Below the pieces are notes generated by a model that worked only from the letters and a program-made list of their open reading frames with translations, did no database searches and was not told the DNA's origin. A stretch of DNA of 9,429 bases from assembly GCA_041648755.1 (NCBI GenBank), contig JBAZOJ010000151.1:1-9429 (forward strand), written 5' to 3'. The stretch is from JBAZOJ01 sp041648755. GTDB taxonomy: Bacteria > Planctomycetota > B143-G9. This document shows, piece by piece, positions 1 through 6,500 of this stretch (position 1 is its first letter; the number at the start of each line of letters is the position of its first letter). Both the position numbers and the translations under genes were made by a program.

Positions 1-16
1 GTTCACTCGGATCTCG

Positions 17-1057
17 TCAATACGACTGGCCGGGCTTGAAATCGTCGGCCGTGATCTTGTGCCGGAACGTACGGTACACCCAGACTTGGTAGCCGATGAC
101 AATCGGAACGAAGACGATTGCCACGCACAGCATAATCAGCAGCGAATGGTCGCTCGATGCAGCATTCGCGATTCCAAGGCTGTACGAGGGGTTTATGCTG
201 GAAGGGAACAGCATCGGGAACAGCCCGATAACCCCGAACATCGTCACGGAAAAGATCATCGCGGAGGATGCGAACCATGCGCGCCAGGGATTGCCTGTGC
301 CGAGAAACAGCCTTGTGCCGATGAGACCACATACGGCCGCGAGGGGGATGACCAAGAGGACGGGGTTGGCCAGGAAGTTGTTCCACAATGCAGTATCGAA
401 GTATGTGACAATCAGGAAAGCAGCGGCGATGACGAGCAGGGCGTTCCAGATAGCCTTACCGTACCTGACCGCCCTTTGCGCGAGTTCGCCGTCGTTCTTG
501 ATTGCGATCCAGAGGGCTCCGTGGTACAGAAACATCAGCACGAACAGCAATCCGCCCATCAGTCCGTACGGGTTTAGAAGCGTGAAGAGATTGCCCTGGA
601 AGATGTAGTCGCCGTCGAAGGGGATGCCCTTGAAAATGTTGGCGAAGGCGACACCCAGGAGAAGGGCGGGAAGAAAGCTGCCCACTACCAGGGCTGTGTC
701 CCAGATTTTACGCCAGCGAAGGCTTTCGACCTTGCTGCGGAATTCGAATGACACCCCTCGGATGATCAGCGCGAACAACAGGAGCATCAGCGGGGTGTAG
801 AGCGTGCTGAACATCACCGCGTACACCTTGGGGAATGCCGCAAATGTGACTCCGCCTGCCGTAATCAGCCAGACTTCGTTGCCGTCCCAGAACGGCCCCA
901 TGGAGTTCACGATGCGGCGGCGCTGCTCGTCGTTCTTGGCGACGAAAGGCATCAGCATTGCGGCTCCGAGATCGAAGCCGTCGAGCAGGAAATAGACCGC
1001 CCACAGTACTCCCCACAGCAGGAACCAGATTATTCCAAGCATTGATAGCTGTTCCAT
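17..1057 (-). CDS. cydB: Cytochrome bd quinol oxidase subunit II (CydB)
   Basis: This 346-residue integral membrane protein is subunit II of the bd-type terminal oxidase, which oxidises quinol and reduces O2 to water without pumping protons. It has about eight or nine hydrophobic segments. Family signatures are present: DGFDLG at residues 26-31, FWDGNEVWL at 56-64, ITAGG at 65-69, then RSKVE, GVAFANIF and a late FPMLFPSS. Length is normal for the family (about 335-380). The ATG at 1057 shares its A with the cydA TGA (TGATG), so translation is probably coupled, and an AGGTG ribosome site lies inside the cydA 3' end. The stop codon ends at 17, leaving only 16 bases before the window edge, so a small CydX-type subunit or a terminator downstream cannot be judged. 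The family call is very sure. Confidence 0.97.
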   Translation of the reverse strand: MEQLSMLGIIWFLLWGVLWAVYFLLDGFDLGAAMLMPFVAKNDEQRRRIVNSMGPFWDGNEVWLITAGGVTFAAFPKVYAVMFSTLYTPLMLLLFALIIRGVSFEFRSKVESLRWRKIWDTALVVGSFLPALLLGVAFANIFKGIPFDGDYIFQGNLFTLLNPYGLMGGLLFVLMFLYHGALWIAIKNDGELAQRAVRYGKAIWNALLVIAAAFLIVTYFDTALWNNFLANPVLLVIPLAAVCGLIGTRLFLGTGNPWRAWFASSAMIFSVTMFGVIGLFPMLFPSSINPSYSLGIANAASSDHSLLIMLCVAIVFVPIVIGYQVWVYRTFRHKITADDFKPGQSY

Positions 1058-2442
1058 CAGGACACCTGCCCGGAGGAGGAAGTTGAGGTAAGGGGTTCGG
1101 GCCCCTTACGCGCAAATTTGAACAGAAGGTAGATTGCGATCGCTCCCAGCACCAGGTACAGCAGCACCATTGTGATGAGGGAGAAGGCGACCTGCGCAGT
1201 CGATACCGGCGAGACGGCATCGAAGGTCTTGATCATCCCGTACACCACCCAAGGCTGCCGACCCACCTCGGCGAGCAGCCAGCCCATCTCGATAGCGATG
1301 TAGGGCAGGGGGATTGCGAATATCGCGGCCCACAGGAGCTTTCGCGATGTTGTAAGCCGGTTACGGCGCCACCAGCCCCAGAGCAGGATGAGGAGCATCA
1401 GGAAACCCAATGCAACCATGATGCGAAACGCAAAGAAGGTAAGCGCCACCGGTGGCGTGTTCCAGCCGATGGTCCTGGTCGGATCCTTGGGATCCTTGAT
1501 CGCAAAGGCCGGGTCGTTCAGGCCTTTCACCTCGGCGGAGGTGCTGTGGTAAGAAAGCAGGCTCAGCAGGCCCGGGACGGAGCCTATCTCTACGGAGTTC
1601 CGGCGGTTTGCCTCGTCGGGGATGACAAATGCCTTGAGAGGCGCTTCGGTAGTAGTCTCCCAGTGGGCTTCCATCGCAGCAACCTTCGCGGGTTGATATT
1701 CGGCGACGCTGGATGCGTTAAAGTGGCCATGAATGACGACCAGCAGGCCGAAGATCGAGGCAAAAACAAGGCCATACTTGAATGAGCGGGTGAAGAACTG
1801 GAGTTCGTTTTTTCTGAGGATGTGCCATGCGGACACGCCCATGAGGAAGAATCCTGCCAGCGTGAAGGCCGCGCTCAACGTATGAACGAACATATGCAGT
1901 GCGTAGGGCTGTGTGAACACATCGGAGAAATCGGTCAGCCGGGCCGCGGCCTGCGCTCCCTCTCCCACGATACGATACCCGACCGGATGCTGCATCCAGG
2001 CATTTGCTACGAGAATCCAGAATGCGGAGACACTGGCACCGATTGCCACGAGCCAGATGGAAAGAGCGTGCATTTTGGGGGAAAGCTTGTCCCAACCGAA
2101 GAACCAGACCGCGATGAAGGTGGACTCAAGAAAGAATGCGACGGTGGCTTCGATGGCCAGTATCGGGCCGAAAATGTCGCCCACATACATCGAGTACCGC
2201 GACCAGTTTGTGCCGAACTGGAATTCGAGCGTAAGACCGGTTACCACTCCGACGGCAACGTTTATCAGGAACAGTTTTCCCCAGAACCGGGCCATTCGCC
2301 GGTAAGTCTCATCGCCGGTCTTGACGTATTTCGTCTCCATAATGGCGACGAGAACCGACAGCCCGAGAGTGAGGGGAACGAAGATGAAGTGGAAGATGGT
2401 TGCCGCTGCGAATTGCAGACGCGACAGGAGGAGAGGGTCCAT
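1057..2442 (-). CDS. cydA: Cytochrome bd quinol oxidase subunit I (CydA), short Q-loop form
   Basis: This 461-residue subunit carries the haems and the quinol site of cytochrome bd. Compared with E. coli CydA from memory, the key residues are present: H18 (haem b595 ligand, E. coli H19), H187 and M342 (haem b558 ligands, E. coli H186 and M393), E98 and E106 in the proton path (E99/E107), K253 and E258 in the quinol loop (K252/E257), and the GRQPW motif at 394-398 with E392. The protein is about 60 residues shorter than the E. coli one, and most of the loss lies in the C-terminal part of the periplasmic Q loop (roughly 262-330), so it is the short-loop type. A GGAG sequence precedes the ATG, and 102 bases separate it from the rubredoxin gene. 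It probably protects oxygen-sensitive metabolism as well as respiring. No cydCD assembly genes are visible here. Confidence 0.97.
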   Translation of the reverse strand: MDPLLLSRLQFAAATIFHFIFVPLTLGLSVLVAIMETKYVKTGDETYRRMARFWGKLFLINVAVGVVTGLTLEFQFGTNWSRYSMYVGDIFGPILAIEATVAFFLESTFIAVWFFGWDKLSPKMHALSIWLVAIGASVSAFWILVANAWMQHPVGYRIVGEGAQAAARLTDFSDVFTQPYALHMFVHTLSAAFTLAGFFLMGVSAWHILRKNELQFFTRSFKYGLVFASIFGLLVVIHGHFNASSVAEYQPAKVAAMEAHWETTTEAPLKAFVIPDEANRRNSVEIGSVPGLLSLLSYHSTSAEVKGLNDPAFAIKDPKDPTRTIGWNTPPVALTFFAFRIMVALGFLMLLILLWGWWRRNRLTTSRKLLWAAIFAIPLPYIAIEMGWLLAEVGRQPWVVYGMIKTFDAVSPVSTAQVAFSLITMVLLYLVLGAIAIYLLFKFARKGPEPLTSTSSSGQVS

Positions 2443-2484
2443 AAGCGGTTCTCCGGGTGCTGGGTTGCGCGGATCCGGTGTGAG

Positions 2485-2505
2485 CAGCGTAATCAGTCAG
2501 CGTAA
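2485..2505. repeat. Direct repeat upstream of cydA
   Basis: CAGCGTAA occurs twice on the plus strand, at 2485-2492 and 2498-2505, with a 13-base period; on the coding strand this reads TTACGCTG twice. It lies about 45-60 bases upstream of the cydA start, in a 102-base gap. It could be a binding site for a regulator specific to the oxidase genes, or chance. No convincing -35/-10 pair is seen beside it. Confidence 0.4.
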
Positions 2506-2544
2506 AACAACGGAAGTCGCGAGCCCGATATCCGCATATGACGA

Positions 2545-2706
2545 CTATACGAAGGGCGAGAACTCGTCAACGCCAACACCGCAGACCGGGCAAACCCAGC
2601 CGGCCGGTAGTTTGTCGAACGGAGTTCCGGCGGCGACGTTGTTTGAGGGGTCTCCCTCGGCCGGATCGTAGACATAGCCGCATACGTTGCAGATGTACTT
2701 CTTCAT
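2545..2706 (-). CDS. rub: Rubredoxin (53 aa)
   Basis: This small cytoplasmic electron carrier has a single Fe(SCys)4 centre. The 53-residue product begins MKKYICNVCGYVYDPAEGDP and has the two knuckles CNVCG (C6, C9) and CPVCG (C39, C42). The usual aromatic residues (Y4, Y11, Y13, W37) and the GTPF and DEFSPF segments are also present. Length is exactly typical (52-54). AAAGGAG sits 7 bases before the ATG. The gene follows fprA by 98 bases on the same strand. Rubredoxin is the known electron donor to class A flavodiiron proteins and also reduces rubrerythrin, so it probably serves both enzymes of this cluster. The TAG stop is at 2545-2547. It is easily missed because it is so short. Confidence 0.97.
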   Translation of the reverse strand: MKKYICNVCGYVYDPAEGDPSNNVAAGTPFDKLPAGWVCPVCGVGVDEFSPFV

Positions 2707-2717
2707 CGGAGGACTCC

Positions 2718-2754
2718 TTTGACATGAGTCATTCGAGGGTCACTTCTTGTCAAA
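2718..2754 (-). promoter_or_regulatory. Inverted repeat overlapping the rubredoxin ribosome site
   Basis: TTTGACA (2718-2724) and TGTCAAA (2748-2754) form perfect 7-base arms around 23 bases, between fprA and rub. In the transcript the 3' arm includes the first A residues of the AAAGGAG ribosome site of rub, so pairing could reduce access to it. It could instead be a protein operator. No U-tract follows, so it is not an intrinsic terminator. Function is inferred; only the repeat itself is seen. Confidence 0.4.
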
Positions 2755-2805
2755 ACCTGACGCAGTAAAAAGACGCCGCAGCAACATGTCCCGGCCTGGG
2801 CCGAT

Positions 2806-4011
2806 TCAGCTTTTCAGTGAATGCAGTTTGCGGGCTACGGAAACGCCCAGGGCGAAGCAACTGTCGAGGTCAGTGGCGTCCGGAACGTATTTCACGTTGA
2901 CGCTATCGCTGACAATCTCGACCTTCATATCCTTGAGCAATCCTTCGAGCTGCTTCACGGACTCCCCGCTCCAACCGAAAGAGCCGAAAGCGGCGCCGAT
3001 CAGTCCTGCGGGCTTGAGTCCCTTCATGTAGACCAGAAGATCGACCATTGTAGGGAAGATGTTGTTGTTGATGGTTGGCGATCCGACGATCAGCGCTCCT
3101 GCATCCAGGATCTCGGTCATCACATCGCTGCGATGGTTCGCGCCGAGTGACATGACCTTGACGCTGACGCCTTCGCTGGTGAGTCCTTCGGCAACCGAGC
3201 GCGCCATCAACGCGGAGCTTCCCCACATCGTGTCATACACCACCACGGCCTTGAGGATGGCCCTGCGTTCCGACCACTCGGCGTACCAACTGACAATATC
3301 TCCGATACACCCACGCCAGATCGGGCCGTGGTCGGGTGCGATGATGCGGATGTCAAGATTCAGGCCCTGAACACGCTCAAGAAGTCTTTTAACGATGGGC
3401 GAGAAAGGCATCACGATGTTCGCGTAGTACTTGGCCGCCTCGAACCGGAGGAGGTGGATTGGCAGTTCGTCGTCGAATCGCTCGGAAGATGCAAGGTGCA
3501 TCCCGAAGCCGTCCTGCGAGAACAGCACTCCGCGCTCCGGGCAGTAGCTCATCATGCTCTCGGGCCAGTGCAGCATGCGGGTGTCGAGGAAAGTGAGGCT
3601 GAGGCCGCCCAAGTCCATACTCTCGCCGTCCTTGACGGTTGTGACCGGCGTATCCCAATGGAAGTGGCGCTGCATTGCGTCCACGGCCGTCGTTGAGGAG
3701 ATGAGCTTCTTGGGGTGGATGAGCTTGAGGAGTTCGGGCAACGCGCCTGAATGGTCCATCTCGGTATGGTGCGTGATGATGTACTCGATCTTCTCAGGGT
3801 CAATGACCGAAGAGATCCTTGACATCATCTCGGGAAGAAACGGCGCCTTGACCGTGTCAACCAGGGTCACATGTTCGGCGACGATCAAATAGGCGTTGTA
3901 CGTGGATCCCCGGCCAGTGGAGTAGCCGTGAAAATCCCGGAGCGTCCAGTCGATGGCGCCTACCCAGAAAATGCCTTTGCAGACCTCTACAGCCTTGAAG
4001 GGGCCTTTCAT
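2806..4011 (-). CDS. fprA: Class A flavodiiron protein (O2/NO reductase, FprA/ROO type)
   Basis: This 401-residue cytoplasmic enzyme reduces O2 to water (and often NO to N2O) with electrons from rubredoxin. Residues 1-250 form the metallo-beta-lactamase-like diiron domain, with ligands H82, E84, D86 and H87 (HTEMDH), H148 (MLHWP), D167 (SQDGFG) and H228 (PDHGP). Residues 254-401 form the flavodoxin domain, with FMN-binding YDTMWGSS at 259-266, GSPTINNNIFP at 310-320 and GSFGWSGE at 343-350. There is no C-terminal rubredoxin or flavin-reductase extension, which defines class A. AGGTGAG lies just before the ATG. The gene follows the upstream ferritin-like gene by 20 bases and precedes rub, the standard partner. 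No NADH:rubredoxin oxidoreductase is encoded here, so electrons must reach rubredoxin from elsewhere. All diiron ligands are intact, so activity is expected. Confidence 0.96.
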   Translation of the reverse strand: MKGPFKAVEVCKGIFWVGAIDWTLRDFHGYSTGRGSTYNAYLIVAEHVTLVDTVKAPFLPEMMSRISSVIDPEKIEYIITHHTEMDHSGALPELLKLIHPKKLISSTTAVDAMQRHFHWDTPVTTVKDGESMDLGGLSLTFLDTRMLHWPESMMSYCPERGVLFSQDGFGMHLASSERFDDELPIHLLRFEAAKYYANIVMPFSPIVKRLLERVQGLNLDIRIIAPDHGPIWRGCIGDIVSWYAEWSERRAILKAVVVYDTMWGSSALMARSVAEGLTSEGVSVKVMSLGANHRSDVMTEILDAGALIVGSPTINNNIFPTMVDLLVYMKGLKPAGLIGAAFGSFGWSGESVKQLEGLLKDMKVEIVSDSVNVKYVPDATDLDSCFALGVSVARKLHSLKS

Positions 4012-4031
4012 TGTCTCACCTGGTAATTCTG

Positions 4032-4523
4032 CTACTGAAGCCTGTAGATCTCGGCGGTAAGGGTGGTAACGTGCGACATCTCCTCGCGGATGATGGCGTC
4101 GATCTTGTCCTTGCCGAGGTCTTCCGGTACGATTTCCTTGATGCCGGTATAGTACGCGATCGTATCCCGCTCAAGCCCGATCGCGGTCGTAAGCAGGTCG
4201 TGCAGTTTCTCCGTGCCTTTCAATTTTGCGGCGGGATCTCCGCGCAAGTTGAAGATCTTTCCTTCGACAAGAGCCTGCAAGTACTTGGCGGCAAGCGAGT
4301 CCGGATCGACCGTGATCTCGTCATTCACCTCGCCAAAGAAGCGGGTTCTCATAGCAGCGAAAATGCGCTCGTGAGTATCCTCCATCTCGGCGAGAGACAC
4401 AAGCAGCGAGCGCGCGCCTGCGGCGGTGGCGCCTTCGGCAGCCTTACGGTAGAACTTCGCGCCGTTGCGTTCCATCTGCTCCGCGATCTCGAAAATCTCC
4501 TGTGCATTGAACAAAGCTGTCAT
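4032..4523 (-). CDS. Stand-alone ferritin-like diiron (erythrin-type) protein, copy 2
   Basis: This 163-residue ferritin-fold protein resembles the diiron half of rubrerythrin (COG1633-like) and lacks a rubredoxin domain. Two helix pairs each give the canonical signature: E18 with Y25 seven residues on, E48-x-x-H51, E118 with Y125, and E148-x-x-H151, that is four Glu and two His in the expected positions. The stretch between the pairs (about 52-117) is longer than in the related protein at 6003-6458. I chose the ATG at 4523 because AGGAGG sits 3 bases before it. The same frame stays open to 4736, but that extension overlaps the ferritin gene and encodes an Arg-rich, family-unlike N-terminus. 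Likely roles are peroxide reduction or iron binding; the exact substrate and donor are unknown. Confidence 0.85.
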   Translation of the reverse strand: MTALFNAQEIFEIAEQMERNGAKFYRKAAEGATAAGARSLLVSLAEMEDTHERIFAAMRTRFFGEVNDEITVDPDSLAAKYLQALVEGKIFNLRGDPAAKLKGTEKLHDLLTTAIGLERDTIAYYTGIKEIVPEDLGKDKIDAIIREEMSHVTTLTAEIYRLQ

Positions 4524-4536
4524 AAACCTCCTGTAA

Positions 4537-4551
4537 CATCCGCTTGGGATG
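4537..4551 (-). repeat. Small hairpin before the second ferritin-like gene
   Basis: CATCC (4537-4541), a 5-base loop, then GGATG (4547-4551) lie in the 29-base gap between ftn and the next gene. They sit 5-6 bases before its AGGAGG. A stem this short can arise by chance. No U-tract follows. Confidence 0.3.
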
Positions 4552-4552
4552 G

Positions 4553-5056
4553 TTATTCTTCGCGGGCTCCGAGCTTGGCGTCGAGAAACATGAGGGCGGG
4601 CGGAAACTCCTTCAGCATTTCGAGCTTCGCCACGATCTCTCCAGCCTGCTCTTCTTCCTCGACCTGTTCTCCGACGAACCACTGGAGGAAGTTGACGGTT
4701 GCCGGGTCGTTCTCCGCCTGGGCGACAGCGAGACATTCGTAGATATGGGAGGTGTTGAACTTCTCATGCTCGAATGCCGCGTTGAAGCCATCGAGAATGC
4801 TCTTGAACTCGAATGGCGGCTTCTGAACTTGTTCGAGCACCACTCTGCCGAATCGGGCGTTCACGTAGTCGAATATCTTCATCGCGTGCTTCACTTCTTC
4901 GGCAGCTTGGATGCGGTTCCATCTGGCGAAGCCCTTGAAGCTCCTGTCCTCGAAGTATGCTGAAAGGGACAGGTACAGGTAACCGGAATACAACTCCCAG
5001 TTGATCTGCTTGTTCAATACTGCCAGGACCTTGTCGGATAGCCTCTTGCTGTCCAT
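4553..5056 (-). CDS. ftn: Non-haem bacterial ferritin (FtnA type)
   Basis: This 167-residue subunit should form the 24-mer iron-storage cage, oxidising Fe(II) with O2 or H2O2 and storing ferric mineral in the cytoplasm. Ferroxidase ligands, placed by comparison with E. coli FtnA from memory, are E21 (NWELYS), E54 and H57 (AEEVKH), E98 (EHEK), and E130 with Q131 in the FVGEQVEEE segment. The FLQWFV motif is at 123-128. No Met or His suggestive of a haem-binding bacterioferritin is seen at the expected place. AAAGGAG lies 5 bases before the ATG. In this cluster the protein would remove the free iron that drives Fenton chemistry, which fits control by an Fe-dependent peroxide sensor. It is followed after 29 bases by a second ferritin-fold gene. 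Confidence 0.95.
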   Translation of the reverse strand: MDSKRLSDKVLAVLNKQINWELYSGYLYLSLSAYFEDRSFKGFARWNRIQAAEEVKHAMKIFDYVNARFGRVVLEQVQKPPFEFKSILDGFNAAFEHEKFNTSHIYECLAVAQAENDPATVNFLQWFVGEQVEEEEQAGEIVAKLEMLKEFPPALMFLDAKLGAREE

Positions 5057-5072
5057 TGTTGCTCCTTTGGCT

Positions 5073-5085
5073 CCGAGCGGCTCGG
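5073..5085 (-). repeat. Small hairpin before ftn
   Basis: CCGAG, a CGG triloop, then CTCGG form a 5-base-pair GC-rich stem just upstream of the AAAGGAG ribosome site of ftn. The rest of the 96-base gap (5057-5152) shows no clear promoter or ORF. The stem is short enough to be chance. Confidence 0.3.
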
Positions 5086-5152
5086 CAACAGCGTACCTGA
5101 CGATGGGAATCGGTCGGGTCTCAGGCTGTCTTGCGCTCGGGAACCGTTATGC

Positions 5153-5413
5153 CTACGGTTCGACTGAAAGAGTTACGAGATTCGCCTTCACGCCAGGGAG
5201 CAAGTTCAGCTTGTGTGCCAGTTCCTGCTTCTTGGCGTCTTCTCCGACCAATTCAAGGATGATCAGGCCGGATTCCGAACACTTGTCCAGCACGCCGTCG
5301 TGTATGCCCAGCCGGGTCTTGATCAGGCAGCCCCAGCCGGTGAGGATCTTTTGAACTTTGTCGGCGGCTTCTTTGCGCTGGTTCACAAGTATCAGCATGA
5401 CTGTCTTTTCCAT
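5153..5413 (-). CDS. Small ACT-like (TM1266-type) putative regulatory protein
   Basis: This 86-residue soluble protein has a predicted beta-alpha-beta-beta-alpha-beta layout. It has a strand at 3-11 (KTVMLILVN), a helix at 13-25, a strand around TRLGIHDG (33-40), a strand at 49-56 (GLIILELV), a helix at 59-70 (DAKKQELAHKLN) and a last strand after LPGV (72-75). The pattern strand, helix, R-x-G-I, then K-L-x-x-L-P-G-V matches the small ACT/NikR-C-like proteins named putative iron-only hydrogenase system regulators (TM1266 type), as I remember the family. It has two cysteines, C29 and C45. Start choice: AAGGAG precedes the ATG at 5413; an earlier ATG at 5434 overlaps the tpx stop (ATGA) but lacks a ribosome site. 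Ligand and target are unknown. It has no DNA-binding domain of its own. Family placement is moderately sure; function is not. Confidence 0.7.
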   Translation of the reverse strand: MEKTVMLILVNQRKEAADKVQKILTGWGCLIKTRLGIHDGVLDKCSESGLIILELVGEDAKKQELAHKLNLLPGVKANLVTLSVEP

Positions 5414-5430
5414 GGCTTCTCCTTCGGAGT

Positions 5431-5952
5431 TCATCTGCCCATCAGCTTGTGAAGGTTGGCAATCACGTCGTCGTAATCGGGCTCGTGGGTGGTTTCCTTG
5501 ACGAGTTGCACGTAGCGAACAATGTTGTGCTCGTCAACTATCATCACGGAGCGGGCCAGAAGATGCAGTTCCTTGATGAGCAACCCGAATGCGTTGCCGA
5601 ATGACGCGTCGCGGTAATCGGAAAGCGTGACGACATTCTTTGCGTCGGCGGCTCCGCACCAGCGCTTCTGGGCGAAGGGCAGATCCATGCTGACGGTCAG
5701 GACTTCGACCTTCCCTGCCAGCTTGCCCGCCTCGGCGTTGAAGCGCCTTGTCTCGATGTCGCAGACCGGCGTATCGAGGGACGGGACCGAAGATATGATG
5801 CGCCACTTGGGCGCGGCCTTGGACAGGGCAAACGGTGCCAGGTCGTTAGCGGCGACGGTGAACTCCGGTGCCTTGTCGCCGACATGCAGCTCGTTGCCAA
5901 CGAGGGTAAGCGGCGAGCCCTTGAAGGTCACAGCTCCGTGGCGTTCTTTCAT
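5431..5952 (-). CDS. tpx: Thiol peroxidase (Tpx, atypical 2-Cys peroxiredoxin)
   Basis: This 173-residue peroxiredoxin reduces H2O2 and alkyl hydroperoxides using thioredoxin-type donors. The peroxidatic Cys is C64 in SLDTPVCD (58-65), the resolving Cys is C99 in RWCGA, and the active-site Arg is R134 in ARSVMIVD. Spacing of the two Cys (35 residues) matches the Tpx subfamily. The N-terminal VTFKGSPLTLVG and the VGDKAPEF segment are also typical. AAGGAG lies 6 bases before the ATG. A strong GC-rich hairpin lies immediately upstream. The stop (TGA 5433-5431) overlaps an unused ATG of the next frame, and the next gene starts 17 bases on. This enzyme complements rubrerythrin as a second peroxide-removal route that does not depend on a diiron centre. 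Confidence 0.96.
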   Translation of the reverse strand: MKERHGAVTFKGSPLTLVGNELHVGDKAPEFTVAANDLAPFALSKAAPKWRIISSVPSLDTPVCDIETRRFNAEAGKLAGKVEVLTVSMDLPFAQKRWCGAADAKNVVTLSDYRDASFGNAFGLLIKELHLLARSVMIVDEHNIVRYVQLVKETTHEPDYDDVIANLHKLMGR

Positions 5953-5967
5953 GTTACACTCCTTGTC

Positions 5968-5984
5968 ATCCGGCGGCGCCGGAT
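5968..5984 (-). repeat. Perfect 7-bp hairpin with triloop before tpx
   Basis: ATCCGGC, a 3-base loop GGC, then GCCGGAT form a perfect GC-rich stem in the 50-base gap between the first ferritin-like gene and tpx. In the transcript it ends only a few bases before the AAGGAG of tpx. No U-tract follows, so it is unlikely to be a full intrinsic terminator. A role in mRNA processing or stability, or in setting tpx translation, is an inference. Confidence 0.6.
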
Positions 5985-6002
5985 CAGCTTGCAGTTCAGC
6001 TA

Positions 6003-6458
6003 TTACGATTCCCGAAGGATGTACTCGTCGTATTCGATTTCGAGTTTCAGCTTGTGCTTGGCTTCTTCCTGGGCAAGGATGACCAGGACATCGCGAATTT
6101 CGGCATGAGAAGTGCGTTCGGAGAGATCCATGTACAGGGAGAATTCCGCCTTCTCAGCCTTCATGGCGAAGACCAGCGCCTTGCGATAGTCGAGGATGTC
6201 GTCAAGCTTGACATCCACGAGGTAATCGGAAAGCTTAAGGTCCATGACCTTCTTGGCGGAAGCCTCGAGCTTCTTGCCGCTCTTGATGTCGAGCAGCTTC
6301 GCCTTGTGCCGGACTTCCTCGGCGGCCATTTCAGCGAAGAACTTCCGGGTGCCGGGGTTCTCCATCTTTTTGGCGAGGTCGCCATACAGTACGGCAGACT
6401 CTTCCTCGTTCTTGATGGCAAAATTCAGGATGTCGTCAACCGAGTCGAACTGCTTCAT
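6003..6458 (-). CDS. Stand-alone ferritin-like diiron (erythrin-type) protein, copy 1
   Basis: This 151-residue ferritin-fold protein is related to the diiron domain of rubrerythrin and has no rubredoxin domain or Cys motif. The six expected ligands are visible: E18 (Y25 seven on), E48-x-x-H51 (EEVRH), E102 (Y109 seven on) and E132-x-x-H135 (EEAKH). The 50-residue stretch between the two helix pairs (52-101) carries the short helix AKKVMDLKLSDYL. GAGGAG lies just before the ATG at 6458. It is 42 bases downstream of rbr. It shares the ligand layout of the protein at 4032-4523 but has a shorter connector and clearly different sequence, so the two are old paralogues rather than a recent duplication. 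Peroxide reduction or iron handling is likely; the electron donor is unknown. Confidence 0.87.
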   Translation of the reverse strand: MKQFDSVDDILNFAIKNEEESAVLYGDLAKKMENPGTRKFFAEMAAEEVRHKAKLLDIKSGKKLEASAKKVMDLKLSDYLVDVKLDDILDYRKALVFAMKAEKAEFSLYMDLSERTSHAEIRDVLVILAQEEAKHKLKLEIEYDEYILRES

Positions 6459-6474
6459 CGTCTCCTCATTTTCT

Positions 6475-6488
6475 GGTTAGTCGGTTAG
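6475..6488. repeat. Short tandem repeat between rbr and ferritin-like gene
   Basis: GGTTAG occurs twice (6475-6480 and 6483-6488) with an 8-base period in the 42-base gap. It could be a weak regulatory motif or chance. No promoter elements are clear around it. Confidence 0.25.
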
Positions 6489-6500
6489 GTACTGTGGATT

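Noticed and set aside
59..577. Plus-strand open frames opposite cydB, cydA and fprA (for example 59-577, 1822-2505, 3328-3696)
   Set aside because: They are shadows of well-identified minus-strand genes; products are charged, irregular and have no ribosome sites or domains.
2493..2675. 60-codon minus-strand frame overlapping the rubredoxin gene
   Set aside because: It is an alternative frame; the rubredoxin frame at 2545-2706 has both Cys knuckles and a ribosome site.
4032..4736. N-terminal extension of the second ferritin-like protein to 4736
   Set aside because: The added residues are Arg-rich and overlap ftn by over 180 bases. The ATG at 4523 has a perfect AGGAGG and gives the normal family length.
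5968..5984. Intrinsic terminator before tpx
   Set aside because: The stem is strong but no T-run follows on the coding strand; it leads straight into the tpx ribosome site.
4032..6458. Encapsulin cargo role for the ferritin-like proteins
   Set aside because: Neither C-terminus carries a recognisable cargo-loading peptide, and no encapsulin shell gene is in the window.
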